In this document: positions 63,733 through 64,000 of the stretch, in pieces
Numbering within the stretch: position 1 is the first letter of the stretch
How the letters are laid out: each line of letters begins with the position of its first letter
The notes under the pieces: model-generated
Databases searched by the model: none
What the model was told of the DNA's origin: nothing
The model's input: the letters and a program-made list of their open reading frames with translations, nothing else
Assembly: GCF_013394595.1 (NCBI RefSeq)
Contig: NZ_CP053348.1
Coordinates: 3,382,501 to 3,446,500, forward strand
Source: Winogradskyella forsetii
GTDB lineage: Bacteria; Bacteroidota; Bacteroidia; Flavobacteriales; Flavobacteriaceae
Direction: 5' to 3'
DNA length: 64,000 nucleotides
Translations under genes and position numbers: made by a program

Positions 63733-64000
63733 GATTAACATTAAAAAATCTTGATTTAGATGATTTAAAGTATGTTGGTTTTCTAAGTTGTTTACGCATA
63801 AACCTTTTAGTATTATAAACTTCGTAAACAACCAATGTATTGTCCTTTGCAATCTCTGTACTCAATTCCAATTTGTTCTTAGAAATCATTTTAGCTACCT
63901 CCTGCTTGGTTTTAAAACTCATTGTTTTAAACGATCCCGATCCCATATTTTTCTCATAAACAACCCAATAGCTAATACTTAGTTCTTTTAATTTTTCTCT
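63692..64000 (-). CDS. Tandem two-domain secreted protein, paralogue 4 (N-terminus beyond window)
   Basis: The open frame runs from the window edge to the TAG at 63692. The visible 102 residues are the C-terminal domain: ISYWVVYEKNMGSGSFKTMS, ELSTEIAKDNTLVVYEVYNT, KRFMRKQLRKPTYFKSS and VNPYYKSENLN. An internal Met in YEKNMGSG is not a start, because the frame and homology continue upstream. Close to paralogue 3. The stop lies in the loop of the 25-bp inverted repeat. Confidence 0.8.
   Translation of the reverse strand, partial: REKLKELSISYWVVYEKNMGSGSFKTMSFKTKQEVAKMISKNKLELSTEIAKDNTLVVYEVYNTKRFMRKQLRKPTYFKSSKSRFFNVNPYYKSENLNVGTH

Noticed and set aside
1-64000. tRNA, rRNA, transposase, phage or restriction genes
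   Set aside because: None were recognised on either strand by reading; a covariance-model scan could still reveal a small RNA.

Overview
The window is AT-rich chromosomal DNA of a member of the Flavobacteriaceae (Bacteroidota). The evidence is a SusC/SusD pair, type IX secretion (T9SS) C-terminal sorting domains, the gliding genes gldB and gldC, the putative-porin family, a DnaG whose zinc ligands are replaced as in flavobacteria, promoters of the TTTG-N(18-20)-TANNTTTG type, and almost no Shine-Dalgarno sequences. Genus cannot be fixed from the sequence alone. No rRNA, tRNA, CRISPR array, transposase or phage gene was seen.

Layout. 1-9500, minus strand: a peptide/glycan uptake block read SusC, SusD, accessory lipoprotein, terminator, secreted subtilase with T9SS tail, terminator, outer-membrane porin cut by the window edge. 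9700-15320, plus: rnhB, a large beta-propeller lipoprotein, a nucleoid-associated protein, a small membrane protein and a MscS channel. 15387-17202, minus: lipB overlapping a lipoprotein gene, then a 52-residue Pmp3/YqaE gene. 17313-27051, plus: a membrane-anchored LuxR-type regulator, DUF1573 protein, a thioredoxin-TPR protein, lysS, a META-like secreted protein enclosed by two copies of the lysS 3' end, a di-haem cytochrome lipoprotein and a zinc metalloprotease. 27165-30129, minus: two overlapping alpha/beta hydrolases, a CPBP-like membrane protein and YiaA. 30281-32758, plus: a helical-repeat protein and two small Spy/LTXXQ-like secreted proteins. 32788-35806, minus: hemL, a LysM glucosaminidase lipoprotein and an ACC deaminase/D-cysteine desulfhydrase homologue.

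36237-45986 holds two giant paralogous T9SS-exported proteins (1622 and 1489 residues). They share about 590 C-terminal residues and near-identical terminators. 45976-51853 holds a HExxH membrane protein, a DUF5522-hutU pair, a DUF4136 lipoprotein, a SulP transporter, a cold-shock protein with a clear promoter, and a Gdx/SugE-type SMR exporter. 51909-52990 looks like an accessory cassette: an unknown gene between 9-bp inverted repeats, a structured spacer and a small gene killed by two nonsense codons. 52989-59989 has an unknown secreted protein, dnaG, a degenerate response regulator, nadE, and gldB-gldC.

The best candidate for an undescribed system is 60057-64000 (minus): at least four tandem paralogues of a small secreted two-domain family that I do not recognise. 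They have long AT-rich spacers that share a motif, and a perfect 25-bp inverted repeat covers the end of the fourth copy.
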